DNA from: Bradyrhizobiaceae bacterium
GTDB lineage: Bacteria; Pseudomonadota; Alphaproteobacteria; Rhizobiales; Xanthobacteraceae
Direction of reading: 5' to 3'
NCBI GenBank assembly: GCA_020544565.1
Contig: CP078014.1
Span: forward strand, 2,606,016 to 2,670,015
Length of the DNA: 64,000 nucleotides
Positions 36,734 through 43,907 of the stretch are shown one piece after another (within the stretch, counting starts at the first letter, position 1; each line of letters starts with the position of its first letter). Position numbers and translations under genes: made by a program. The notes beneath the pieces are model-generated. The model had not been told where the DNA came from and made no database searches. It saw only the letters and a list, made by a program, of their open reading frames with translations.

Positions 36734-37492
36734 CTAGCCCCCCAGAATCTTTTCGCGGACGGTCGGATCATTCAGAACCTTGTCTGGGCGTCCCTCGCAA
36801 ATGACGTCGCCCTGCGCGAAAGCCAGAATGCGATCCACATATCGTTCCACGATCTCCATGTCGTGTTCGATGAGGATCACGGCCATCGCATTTCCGGCCA
36901 CCGCCTGAATGACGCGATCCATGACTTCCAGTTTCTGCTGGGAGCTGACGCCGCTGGTGGGCTCGTCCAGCACCAGAAGTTTCGGAGCCGCGGCAAGCGC
37001 CATGGCAATGTCGAGCAGCTTTCGCGCGCCTTGCGGCATGGCCGCGATCTTCTGGTTCCGATATGGCGACAGACCGAGTTCATCGAAGATCTGCTGACAC
37101 GCCGCAATGCGCCCGGGATCATCCAGAGGGGTCAGGACCGATTGGCTTGCGACTCCGGCCGCCATCAGCAGATTTTCAAAAGCGGTGAGGCCCGAAAAAA
37201 GCTGGGCAACCTGAAACGAGCGGCCGACGCCGCGCCGGGCGATATCCCGCGGCCGCAGCCCGGTGATCTCTTCACCGCCCAGCCAGATATAGGCGCCGAG
37301 GCCAAGATAGAGCGCGTGACCAAACGACACCAGGCCGGTGCGAAGCAGGACCATCAGTCCCAGCACGGCCAACCCGCGCGCCAGCGCGACCAGCAACTGA
37401 TTCAGGAACCAGTCCGGCACCGTCGCGCCGACGATCGCCATCACCAGAGCCACCGCGACAATGAGAGCAACAAACGATCGACTGCTGGCCAC
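36734..37492 (-). pseudogene. in-frame livM::livG fusion remnant
   Basis: A 252-residue open frame whose first about 67 residues are the N terminus of a LivM-type permease (SFVALIVAVALVMAIVGATV ... RTGLVSFGHALYLGLGAY) and whose remainder is the C-terminal two thirds of a LivG-type ATPase, starting EEITGLRPRDIARRGVGRSF and including Walker B LLVLDEPTSG and the H-loop IEHDME. The LivG Walker A is lost, so it cannot work as an ATPase. A deletion of most of livM and the start of livG that kept the frame explains it. GTG 37492 starts 3 bases after the livH remnant. Confidence 0.82.
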
Positions 37493-37494
37493 AG

Positions 37495-37745
37495 CTAGAT
37501 CCTTCTCGCAGCAACGAGTGAAAATATGCCGTCCGGCCGGATGCTGAGGACGAGAACCATCACGGCGTAGACCACGAACAGTTCGCCCTGCGGGAACAGA
37601 TGCACGGCCGCCGTCTTGGTGAATCCGACTGCGAGCGATCCCAGCACCGCTCCCGGAATGCTGCCCATTCCGCCGATCGCCACCACCGCAAAGGAAATCG
37701 CGATGATCTCGACGCTGATGCCCGGCGTAACGGAAATGAGCGGTG
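37495..37745 (-). pseudogene. 3' remnant of a LivH-type permease gene
   Basis: About 80 residues of a branched-chain amino-acid ABC permease C terminus: SFAVVAIGGMGSIPGAVLGS, then LVVYAVMV-like and LSIRPDGIFSLVAARRI at the end. The 5' part is missing; the similarity begins at PLISVTPGIS, right where the accessory DNA starts at about 37745. Confidence 0.8.
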
Positions 37746-37886
37746 CTACGCATTGAGTGCACACTGATCGCTGCTGGTAACAACGCCGAAACAGCGCGGG
37801 CGACCGTTTTTACCGGGCAATATGGCGGCGACATTCCGCCGCTGGCGTATTTTCCGGGCACTGTAAAAAGGGGAGGAATAAAGACC

Positions 37887-38099
37887 ATGACCGATTTGAA
37901 CGTGTTTGAAATCCGCAAGCAGGCGGGCGCAATCGGAAAGACGCAGAAGGCGTTCGCAAGGGCGCTCGGCGTGCCTTTGAAGACGGTGCAGAATTGGGAA
38001 CAGGGACGGCGCAAGCCGACAGGTCCGGCGCGCTCGCTGCTGATGGTGGTTCAGCATCAGCCGACCGTGCTTTCTGATGCGGTGAATGGCGGCATATAG
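37887..38099 (+). CDS. HTH antitoxin-like transcriptional regulator (NadS/HigA type)
   Basis: A 70-residue protein with one helix-turn-helix: KTQKAFARALGVPLKTVQNW EQGRRKPTGPA (given in two parts). This C-terminal pattern, with QNWEQGRRKP, is that of NadS/HigA-type antitoxins and toxin-linked XRE proteins. It would normally follow a RelE-type toxin, but only 141 bases separate it from the livH break point and no toxin frame is present. GGAGG precedes the ATG. It may be an orphan antitoxin. Confidence 0.72.
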   Translation: MTDLNVFEIRKQAGAIGKTQKAFARALGVPLKTVQNWEQGRRKPTGPARSLLMVVQHQPTVLSDAVNGGI

Positions 38100-38355
38100 C
38101 CCACTGGGTGAGAACCGCGAAACTGCCGGGGTCGCCATCGCGACCGTTTTGAGCCGTATTTACGGTTTCGGTTGCCATCTGCTGACCTGTTTCAGCAGGT
38201 GATTTGCAGGCTCTAAAAGGCTCCGCGGTTTGAAAACAATCAAAATTAATCAAAGGGCCCAATCCACCTAACTAGGTGCAGCTATTACGAAATTTCGATC
38301 TTTGGCGCACGATTTACATTGCCGCCGTGGCCCATCTTGAAAACTTGAAAACATT

Positions 38356-38694
38356 TCAAGTTGCCTTTGCGGCAGTTCTGGCGCGGGTCGGTTCCTCCCC
38401 GGCTTCAATTGCTTCGTCCAGGGTACGCTTAATGATGCCGGGATCGGCGTTCTCGGCATCCCGAATTTCGCGGGCTTCGTGGATTTCTTTTGCGGTTAAT
38501 CCAGCATCAGCCGCGCGCGCTTTCCCGATATTCTCTTTGGGAATATCGGGGCCGTGGCGGAGATTGTGGGAAGGCTTTGCAACCTCTCCCCGATCCTGAG
38601 CCGCATCATATTCGTCTGCGAGCCGCCGCTTCGCCTTCGCCTCGATCTCAAGAGCATCGGCTTGTGCGCGTTATTCCCTCACGCCCTCTTGCAT
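38356..38694 (-). pseudogene. phage/plasmid-type hypothetical gene with an in-frame stop
   Basis: Read on the minus strand, ATG 38694 gives only MQEGVRE before a TAA (38671-38673); the same frame then continues for about 104 residues, ALEIEAKAKRRLADEYDAAQ, KEIHEAREIRDAENADPG and TLDEAIEAGEEPTRAR, to a TGA at 38356. I remember this last block from conserved proteins on rhizobial prophage-like islands. A stop mutation near the start, or loss of the true start, has probably killed the gene. Confidence 0.62.
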
Positions 38695-38704
38695 TCGACC
38701 TATC

Positions 38705-38722
38705 TGTAAGTTATAACTTACA
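38705..38722 (+). promoter_or_regulatory. perfect 18-bp palindrome, likely operator of the toxin-antitoxin genes
   Basis: TGTAAGTTATAACTTACA is a perfect palindrome that ends one base before the ATG of the toxin gene. Type II antitoxins bind such sites to repress their own operon. Confidence 0.72.
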
Positions 38723-38723
38723 T

Positions 38724-39011
38724 ATGGTCATGATCCAGAAGACAGCAGAGTTTGAAAAGACCTTCCGGGCGATCCGCGATATCCGCGCGAAACAGAAAAT
38801 CCTGATCCGGATTGACCGTCTTGAACTCGGCAACGCTGGCGATCACCGGAACCTGACCAACGGCGTCAGTGAAATGCGGATCGATTACGGCCCGGGATAC
38901 CGGGTTTATTACGCGATGCGCGGCGACGAACTCGTTCTGCTGCTGCTCTGCGGCGACAAGACCACACAGGCCAAGGACATCGCCAAGGCCATAGAACTCA
39001 ACTCGGAGTAA
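38724..39011 (+). CDS. RelE/ParE-superfamily toxin (HigB-like addiction module killer)
   Basis: A 95-residue toxin of the addiction-module killer group. Family marks are FEKTFRAIRDIRAKQKILIR (N-terminal helices), NLTNGVSEMRIDYGPGYRVYY and LVLLLLCGDKTTQAKDIAKA. Related proteins are ribosome-dependent mRNA interferases. The toxin comes first, then the antitoxin 5 bases later, the higBA order. The start at 38724 abuts a perfect palindrome; a second ATG at 38730 is possible. Confidence 0.88.
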   Translation: MVMIQKTAEFEKTFRAIRDIRAKQKILIRIDRLELGNAGDHRNLTNGVSEMRIDYGPGYRVYYAMRGDELVLLLLCGDKTTQAKDIAKAIELNSE

Positions 39012-39016
39012 CGACG

Positions 39017-39295
39017 ATGAAAACCACAAAATTTGACGTGGCCGACTATCTCGATAGTCCAGAGATGATTGCCGGCTACCTCAACGAAGCCCTTGCCACC
39101 GGCGATACCGCGCTCGTCACCAAGGCCATCGGCACGATTGCCAGAGCGAAGGGCATGACCGCTATGGCAAAGGAAACCGGCATGGCGCGCGAGCACCTGT
39201 ACAAGGCGCTGAGTGAAACAGGCCATCCCGAATTTGCCACCGTCATGAAAGCCCTGAACGCGATTGGCATTCAACTCGAAGCAAAGGCGGCCTGA
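39017..39295 (+). CDS. HigA-like antitoxin (addiction module antidote protein)
   Basis: A 92-residue protein, with MKTTKFDVADYLDSPEMIAG at the start and an HTH in MTAMAKETGMAREHLYKALS (about 55-74). This is the standard partner of the toxin family encoded 5 bases upstream; it neutralises the toxin and binds the operator. Both genes are intact, unlike most neighbours, which suits an addiction module retained after decay of its host element. Confidence 0.88.
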   Translation: MKTTKFDVADYLDSPEMIAGYLNEALATGDTALVTKAIGTIARAKGMTAMAKETGMAREHLYKALSETGHPEFATVMKALNAIGIQLEAKAA

Positions 39296-39391
39296 GAATC
39301 GAAACGCCCGCTCGGTCATCCCGGCGGGCGCAATTCTGCATTCAATGTGATTTTCAGGACAAACCGGGGGCCGGCTGCAACGCGAGCGTTT

Positions 39392-39808
39392 TCATTGATG
39401 ACGAGCGACTTTGCGTAGCTCGCCCAACAATTCTTGCACTTCAGCAAATAACATTGAGGCGTCGCACCAGATTCGACGTTCTTGCGTCGATAGTTCGCGA
39501 TGCGTCTTCCCACTAATGGCGGCAATCGATTGGCGATGAATAACCACTTCACCGCTCTCATCATCATAGATCAGCATTTCGATGCGGTAGTCCGGCCGCT
39601 CAGGGTCATTCTCATAAGCTAGCCGGATCGCGCAGTCGCCAAAAAGCCCAGTCATGTTGCCTAACGCCGCGCGTACAAACTCGACCGGCTCTTTGAGCGT
39701 AGGCGCAACGGATCTAAGCGTCGCATTCGGTGGCAGCCGTGTATATCCTCGTCTCATAGCCGTCCGCCACGCTGGTTCGTATCTGATGCGTCTCAAGTTG
39801 AGACGCAT
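39392..39808 (-). CDS. hypothetical protein, unknown function
   Basis: A 138-residue protein read on the minus strand beginning MRLNLRRIRYEPAWRTAMRR. It has Arg-rich and acidic segments (ENDPERPDYRIEMLIYDDES) and no membrane helix. I do not recognise a family. The first codons form one arm of a 27-bp palindrome (39784-39810). The base composition is lower in GC than the core genome. An in-frame TTG lies one codon upstream. Confidence 0.55.
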   Translation of the reverse strand: MRLNLRRIRYEPAWRTAMRRGYTRLPPNATLRSVAPTLKEPVEFVRAALGNMTGLFGDCAIRLAYENDPERPDYRIEMLIYDDESGEVVIHRQSIAAISGKTHRELSTQERRIWCDASMLFAEVQELLGELRKVARHQ

Positions 39809-39810
39809 CA
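39784..39810. repeat. 27-bp palindrome (copy 1 of a shared 19-bp core)
   Basis: A 13-bp arm (TGATGCGTCTCAA), one central G, and its exact complement (TTGAGACGCATCA). The inner 19 bases are identical to the palindrome at 40208-40232. It spans the start codon of the hypothetical gene at 39392-39808. Confidence 0.85.
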
Positions 39811-39923
39811 ACTCTTGCTTGGTTTAATTCGATTCACTTAGCAATATGTTCGTCGCGTGCGCCGCTCATCATTTTTATGCGCCGCTCATCGTCAGTTATT
39901 TTGCGACCGCAAGGTTCGTCAGT

Positions 39924-40295
39924 TTAACGAACCTTTGCTTCGACGTCGCTAATCGGATTCTTCGCAATCTTCACCACGCGGCCGGCATTACGCTGGTGGA
40001 TCGCGGCGACCTGCTCTGCCACGGTGGGCTTGCTTGCGGCTTCCAATAGCGCCGACCGATTATTGTCTAGATGGACCTCCCGTGCAGCTGCCTTTGCCTC
40101 ATCTGAGAGAGAGGCGACTTTGACCGCGCGGTGGGCGTCGCTTTTATCGATTCGGAGTTCACGCGATGCTTTGCGGATACCCTTCTCCGCAGGCTGCGCG
40201 CCACCGCAAGGCGTCTCAAGTTGAGACGCCTTTAACTTCGCTTCCACCAACTCCACCCATTTCGCGATGTGCTCATCACGTTCATCCGATGGCAT
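39924..40295 (-). pseudogene. 5'-truncated ParB-like partition/regulator gene
   Basis: About 123 residues with the C-terminal half of a ParB/Srx-type protein found on rhizobial plasmids and prophages: ERDEHIAKWVELVEAKLKAS, GIRKASRELRIDKSDAHRAV and KVASLSDEAKAAAREVHLDN. The N-terminal ParB nuclease-like domain that should precede ERDEHIAKW is missing; upstream the frame ends in a short unrelated lead. The stop lies in a hairpin (AAGGTTCGT...ACGAACCTT). Confidence 0.72.
40208..40232. repeat. 25-bp palindrome (copy 2 of a shared 19-bp core)
   Basis: AAGGCGTCTCAA, a central G, and TTGAGACGCCTT. The 19-bp core GCGTCTCAAGTTGAGACGC (40211-40229) is the same as at 39788-39806. It lies inside the ParB-like remnant, where it encodes ASQLETP. 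Confidence 0.85.
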
Positions 40296-40371
40296 GCATT
40301 GTCGAGCAACTGAGCGGCATCCGAAACGTTAGCGGGATCGGCTCGACCGGTTTCGCCACTCATGCGGAGTG

Positions 40372-40590
40372 ATGCCAATGTCATTGATCAGCAGAAGGTG
40401 GTTTCTTGGTCGAGCCGCAGAAACAGCGGTTGCGGCCACCACAACAGCGACGACGGTCGCGCTTGCCTCTCACAAGATCGAGCCGAATGAGAGCAGGGGG
40501 TACTTCAAGCACCCCGCCGAATATGTCGCTGCAAGCCCATCAGCATCACCGATACCGCTGTCACTTTCGTCGCCCTCGTCGTCGCATTGA
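40372..40590 (+). pseudogene. 5' fragment of a Tat-signal-type hypothetical gene
   Basis: The start MSLISRRWFLGRAAETAVAA (after MP) has a twin-arginine-like RRWFLG motif and a hydrophobic stretch, a design seen in small hypothetical proteins of rhizobial phage-like islands. From about position 40490 the frame is only the antisense of the gene at 40470-40724, so the original gene seems cut there. Confidence 0.35.
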
Positions 40591-40724
40591 TATTCGCAAT
40601 CGCAAGCGGATGTTTGCGGGTTGTAGCTGCCAAGCGATGGTTCTAAATCGGGGTCGCCATCCATCGCATCAAGGATAGTCAACAGGCGTTCCACCTCGGC
40701 CTCAATCTGTCGGCGCGTGATCAT
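40470..40724 (-). CDS. conserved phage-island hypothetical protein, probably truncated
   Basis: An 84-residue frame beginning MITRRQIEAEVERLLTILDA followed by MDGDPDLEPSLG, a signature I know from small proteins in rhizobial prophage-like islands, and an acidic run (DDEGDESDSGIGDADGL). The last 15 or so residues overlap the fragment on the other strand and are probably not original. No function is known. It overlaps the frame upstream by 4 bases (ATGA). Confidence 0.55.
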   Translation of the reverse strand: MITRRQIEAEVERLLTILDAMDGDPDLEPSLGSYNPQTSACDCEYQCDDEGDESDSGIGDADGLAATYSAGCLKYPLLSFGSIL

Positions 40725-41079
40725 GCTGCACCTCGCACGTGATTGTCGTGGAAACGCGCGCGGTTCTCGTCACTGGTAGCGGTGGCCGCCAAGGTGGAGA
40801 CTTCATCGAGGCTGTCGTTTAGGTCGGCCAGATAGCCGACAAGCAGATGCCCGCGCCATTCGACTTCATCGCCTGTTTTCGGCTTTGCTTCCTTGGCGAC
40901 GTTGGCGATGGCCTGCTCATATCCGCCCAGCCAATCGTTGAGTTTTTCGAGGAGGATGCCGGCCCCGTTGGAGTATCCGTCGCGGGTTCGCGGAATATTG
41001 CCCAGGCGCGAACCATGATGGCTCCGCGGTCAAATTTTGGCATAGCTCCGCCGTTCACCTGAAAGGTGTTTTTGCTCAT
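40721..41079 (-). pseudogene. frameshifted or fused small phage-island gene(s)
   Basis: ATG 41079 gives MSKNTFQVNGGAMPKFDRGA IMVRAWAIFRE (in two parts), a typical phage-island protein start, then loses sense. In another frame, from about 41030, a good coding stretch follows: NGAGILLEKLNDWLGGYEQA, GDEVEWRGHLLVGYLADLND and SLDEVSTLAATATSDENRAR, ending at a TGA that overlaps the next start. A frameshift or deletion has joined two pieces; the second half has no start codon of its own. Confidence 0.55.
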
Positions 41080-41104
41080 TTGGATTGCCCTCTGCGCTGC
41101 TATA

Positions 41105-41158
41105 TGATATTTTTAATATCGCACGGAAGGATTAACCATGTCAATATTAAAAATATCA
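41105..41158 (+). promoter_or_regulatory. paired palindromic operator of the XRE gene
   Basis: TGATATTTTTAATAT (41105-41119) and its exact complement ATATTAAAAATATCA (41144-41158) form a 15-bp inverted repeat around the ribosome site and start codon. Each half is also nearly a palindrome by itself (GATATT-TTT-AATATC). Two dimer sites for the XRE protein are likely, one of them within the first codons. Confidence 0.7.
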
Positions 41159-41404
41159 ATTCGCCAGATTAAGGCCGCCCGGTCTCTTTTGGGTTGGTCG
41201 CAAGATGATCTGGCCGACGCTTCCGGAATATCGAAGCCTACTATTGGGCGGCTGGAGTCAATTGACAGCAATGATCCAATTGGCGGCAGGCCAGAGACTG
41301 GTGAAGCGCTCGTTACCGCCCTCGAAAAGGCCGGCGTCGAGTTCATCGCGGAGAATGGTGGCGGGGCGGGGGTGAGATTGAAGAAGCGGTCGCGTAGGGG
41401 CTGA
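41138..41404 (+). CDS. XRE-family transcriptional regulator
   Basis: An 88-residue protein with an HTH at about residues 8-40 (RQIKAARSLLGWSQDDLADA, then SGISKPTIGRLE) and a C-terminal stretch ALVTALEKAGVEFIAENGGG, the typical form of small XRE regulators that control toxin-like or phage genes. AAGGA precedes ATG 41138 and the start codon lies between two operator-like repeats. The HEPN-like gene follows after 33 bases in the same direction. Confidence 0.85.
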   Translation: MSILKISIRQIKAARSLLGWSQDDLADASGISKPTIGRLESIDSNDPIGGRPETGEALVTALEKAGVEFIAENGGGAGVRLKKRSRRG

Positions 41405-41437
41405 CCAGATGCTCACTTCTAATAGTAGGGGAAAGTT

Positions 41438-42025
41438 ATGGCGTTGCCTGCATCCATCGAGAACGAGCGAAATAGATTCCTTTTATCCAAAGTGGATAGC
41501 GCGTCATTCAAAGAAATACTGAAGTGGCCTAAAGGCAGTAAGGATGATTTCGCGCAGATAGGCCAGATCATTCTAGAGTTTGGGCAGATCGATACTCAGC
41601 TTAGATCAATCGTTGAACTTATATATCGCTTCGACAAGGGCCAAATCCCTGTCAAGTGGCATTCAAAAATTGCCAAAATGACGATTGGGGACACGGAAGA
41701 TGCCCTTCGCACATCTTCCTGGATTTCGGATAAGAACGCTGAAGCAGTCGAAATCATGCGAGAGTGCAGGCGCATGAGAAATATGATGGCACATTTCATG
41801 ATGCGTCGTTTTCCCGATGAGGATGCGCTTGTCTTCATTACAAAGAGTGACGAAGACGCCCGTCGCGCTTTTGGGTCACTCCCGGCTCCCGGACAAATTC
41901 TCACTGGGGTGGTCGATGCCTCGGAACTACCGCGTAAACTGAAGCAGGTGGCGGCTCTTGCCGCGTGGATCACGGATATAGCTATCGATGTCGGTGACCA
42001 CTATTTCTCGAGACGCTGCGGATAA
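41438..42025 (+). CDS. hypothetical protein with an RNxxAH (HEPN-like) motif
   Basis: A 195-residue, largely helical protein of visibly lower GC than the core genome. The segment RRMRNMMAHF (residues 111-120) has the R-N-x-x-A-H form of HEPN-domain RNases, placed after a long helix (DKNAEAVEIMRECRR), as in that fold. HEPN proteins act in toxin-antitoxin and anti-phage systems. The gene follows an XRE gene by 33 bases with an AGGGGA ribosome site. The domain call rests on this motif and helix pattern alone; the rest of the protein is not recognised. Confidence 0.6.
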   Translation: MALPASIENERNRFLLSKVDSASFKEILKWPKGSKDDFAQIGQIILEFGQIDTQLRSIVELIYRFDKGQIPVKWHSKIAKMTIGDTEDALRTSSWISDKNAEAVEIMRECRRMRNMMAHFMMRRFPDEDALVFITKSDEDARRAFGSLPAPGQILTGVVDASELPRKLKQVAALAAWITDIAIDVGDHYFSRRCG

Positions 42026-42122
42026 AAGCGTCCATCGGCCGCCAAATAGTAGGCGCTGCTTACCCAGTGCTTACCTAAATTCAGTAGTAGGAGTATTTTA
42101 TTAGCTAAGTTATTGATTTCGC

Positions 42123-42197
42123 TGGCGCTCCCTAGGGGAATCGAACCCCTGTTTCAGCCTTGAGAGGGCCGCGTCCTAACCGCTAGACGAAGGGAGC
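42123..42197 (-). tRNA. tRNA-Glu (anticodon CTC)
   Basis: Read on the minus strand, the gene starts GCTCCCTTCGTCTAGCGG and folds into a standard cloverleaf: 7-bp acceptor stem (GCTCCCT/AGGGAGC), anticodon loop CTCTCAA giving CTC, T-arm CAGGGGTTCGATTCCCCTA (in part), discriminator G and an encoded CCA (42123-42125). The body is 42126-42197. Its 3' end faces the accessory zone, as for a tRNA used by an integrase. Confidence 0.95.
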
Positions 42198-42328
42198 GAG
42201 CGCAGAAGATGATCGGTGCGCGGACAGGCCGTGCCGAACATGCGCCAAGGGAATAGCCTCGAAACGCCGCCGCCGCAAGGCGGGAGTGCGCCGCCGAAGC
42301 TGCCCCTCCCCGCCGCCCCGGCCTCGGC

Positions 42329-42661
42329 TCACGGCTCGTTGGCGAATTTGAGCCGGCCGACCGGCTTCAGGGTCTTAGCGTCGTAGGTGCGGATTTCGGT
42401 GGCGCCGCCGGCCTCCACCGTCACCGCCAGCCGGTCGCCGGCGACGCCGGTGGAGACGATGCGCGCGCCCTTCGGCAGGGTGGCGGTGATGTCGGTCACC
42501 TGGGTGCTTCCATCATTGCGGAAAACGCGGTAGCCGATGGCCACCAGCACCGCCCCGAGGCCGACCGCGGTGGTCAGGCCGGCGATCAGCATCATCCTGC
42601 GCACCCGCGCCACCAGCGCGGCCTGCTCGGGGGTGGGATCGGGCGCAACGGTTTCAGGCAT
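42329..42661 (-). CDS. DUF6476-type single-pass membrane protein
   Basis: A 110-residue protein: an N-terminal PTPEQAALVARVRRMMLIAG segment running into one transmembrane helix (about residues 24-44), then a small beta-rich domain ending VGRLKFANEP. I believe this is the protein family usually found beside the RluA-type pseudouridine synthase in Rhizobiales. The function is unknown. Its ATG overlaps the ATG of the divergent gene on the other strand by two bases. Confidence 0.75.
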   Translation of the reverse strand: MPETVAPDPTPEQAALVARVRRMMLIAGLTTAVGLGAVLVAIGYRVFRNDGSTQVTDITATLPKGARIVSTGVAGDRLAVTVEAGGATEIRTYDAKTLKPVGRLKFANEP

Positions 42662-43688
42662 GCGGAACTCTTCTGAACACGACCGGCTCGAGGGCGGCCC
42701 CACGCGATGCGTGGTCACGGTGACGGGCGACGAGGGGGTGCGACGGCTCGACCAGGTGCTCGCCGCGCGCGGTCCCGGCCTGTCGCGCTCGCGCCTCAAG
42801 GCGCTGATCCTCAAAGGGCAGGTGAGCGTCGGAACCGTCGCGGTTCGCGACCCCGCTTATCACGTCGCCGCCGGCGATACGATCACAATCGACGTGCCGC
42901 CCGCGGCTCCAGCCGAGCCGGAGGGCGAGGACATCCCCCTCGCCGTCGTCTATGAGGACGACGACATCATCGTCATCGACAAGCCCCGCGGCCTCGTGGT
43001 CCATCCGGCGGCGGGGCATGAGAGCGGCACCCTGGTCAACGCCCTGATCGCCCATTGCGGCGCCAGCCTGTCGGGCATCGGCGGGGTGAAGCGGCCGGGC
43101 ATCGTCCACCGCCTCGACAAGGACACCACCGGGCTGATGGTGGCGGCCAAGACCGATCGCGCCCACGCCTCGCTGTCCGCCCAGTTCGCCGACCACGGCC
43201 GCACCGGGGCGATGCGCCGCGGCTACATGGCCTTCGTCTGGGGCGCGCCGGCCCGCCCCCACGGCACCATCGACGCTCCGATCGACCGCCATCCCCACGC
43301 CCGCGAGAAAATGGCGGTGCGCCAGGGCGGCCGCAACGCCGTCACCCACTGGGAGACACGGGAAACCTTCACCGGGCGGGACGGCAAGCCGGTGGCGGCG
43401 CTGCTGGCCTGCCAGCTCGAGACCGGCCGCACCCACCAGATCCGGGTCCACCTCGCCCATCTCGGCCACCCCCTGCTCGGCGACGACGTCTACGGCGCGG
43501 GCTTCCGCACCAAGGCCGGCCAGCTCGGCCCGGAGGCGCGATCCGCCCTTGCCGCCCTTGGCCGGCAGGCGCTCCATGCCTATCTGCTGGTTCTGGAACA
43601 TCCGGTGACCGGGGACATTCTCCACTGGGAATCTCCCCTGCCGGAGGATTTGCGTCTCCTCAGGGCCGCCCTGGAGAGCACAGATTGA
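42660..43688 (+). CDS. RluA-family pseudouridine synthase
   Basis: A 342-residue RNA pseudouridine synthase with an N-terminal S4 domain (RLDQVLAARGPGLSRSRLKA) and the catalytic motif HRLDKDTTGLMV (about residues 155-166), whose Asp is the nucleophile. ETGRTHQIRVHLAHLGHPLL is the second family motif. It is RluC/RluD-like and probably modifies 23S rRNA. ATG 42660 is the outermost plausible start; GTG 42711 is an alternative that would move it away from the divergent gene. A terminator-like hairpin follows at 43732. Confidence 0.92.
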   Translation: MRNSSEHDRLEGGPTRCVVTVTGDEGVRRLDQVLAARGPGLSRSRLKALILKGQVSVGTVAVRDPAYHVAAGDTITIDVPPAAPAEPEGEDIPLAVVYEDDDIIVIDKPRGLVVHPAAGHESGTLVNALIAHCGASLSGIGGVKRPGIVHRLDKDTTGLMVAAKTDRAHASLSAQFADHGRTGAMRRGYMAFVWGAPARPHGTIDAPIDRHPHAREKMAVRQGGRNAVTHWETRETFTGRDGKPVAALLACQLETGRTHQIRVHLAHLGHPLLGDDVYGAGFRTKAGQLGPEARSALAALGRQALHAYLLVLEHPVTGDILHWESPLPEDLRLLRAALESTD

Positions 43689-43731
43689 TCGGGATGCGCT
43701 GAAAAGTCGCATGGTTACAGATATTTAACCC

Positions 43732-43757
43732 GGGTCACGCCTTCGTGACCCCGTTTT
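43732..43757 (+). terminator. terminator-like hairpin between rluA-family gene and rpoH
   Basis: A perfect 8-bp stem, GGGTCACG (43732-43739) with CGTGACCC (43744-43751), a 4-base loop and CGTTTTG behind. It follows the pseudouridine synthase gene by 44 bases. Confidence 0.65.
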
Positions 43758-43907
43758 GTTCTTCCCTTGGCCGCCGCTGATGGGGTATGCTGCACCTGCG
43801 CTGGGGATCGTCCCCGGCGCGGAACAATGCAGCGCCGCTGGCTTTGACACAGCAGCGAGCCTGCCGGGCCCGCCGCTGTCGGGGGTCCGAACACTGGAGG
43901 GCGCAAC

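Noticed and set aside
35214..42197. An attachment-site duplication of the tRNA-Glu 3' end
   Set aside because: I looked for the tRNA 3' segment (CCCTAGGGAGCG and its complement) near the other borders at about 35.7, 36.1 and 37.7 kb and found none, so no att pair is claimed.
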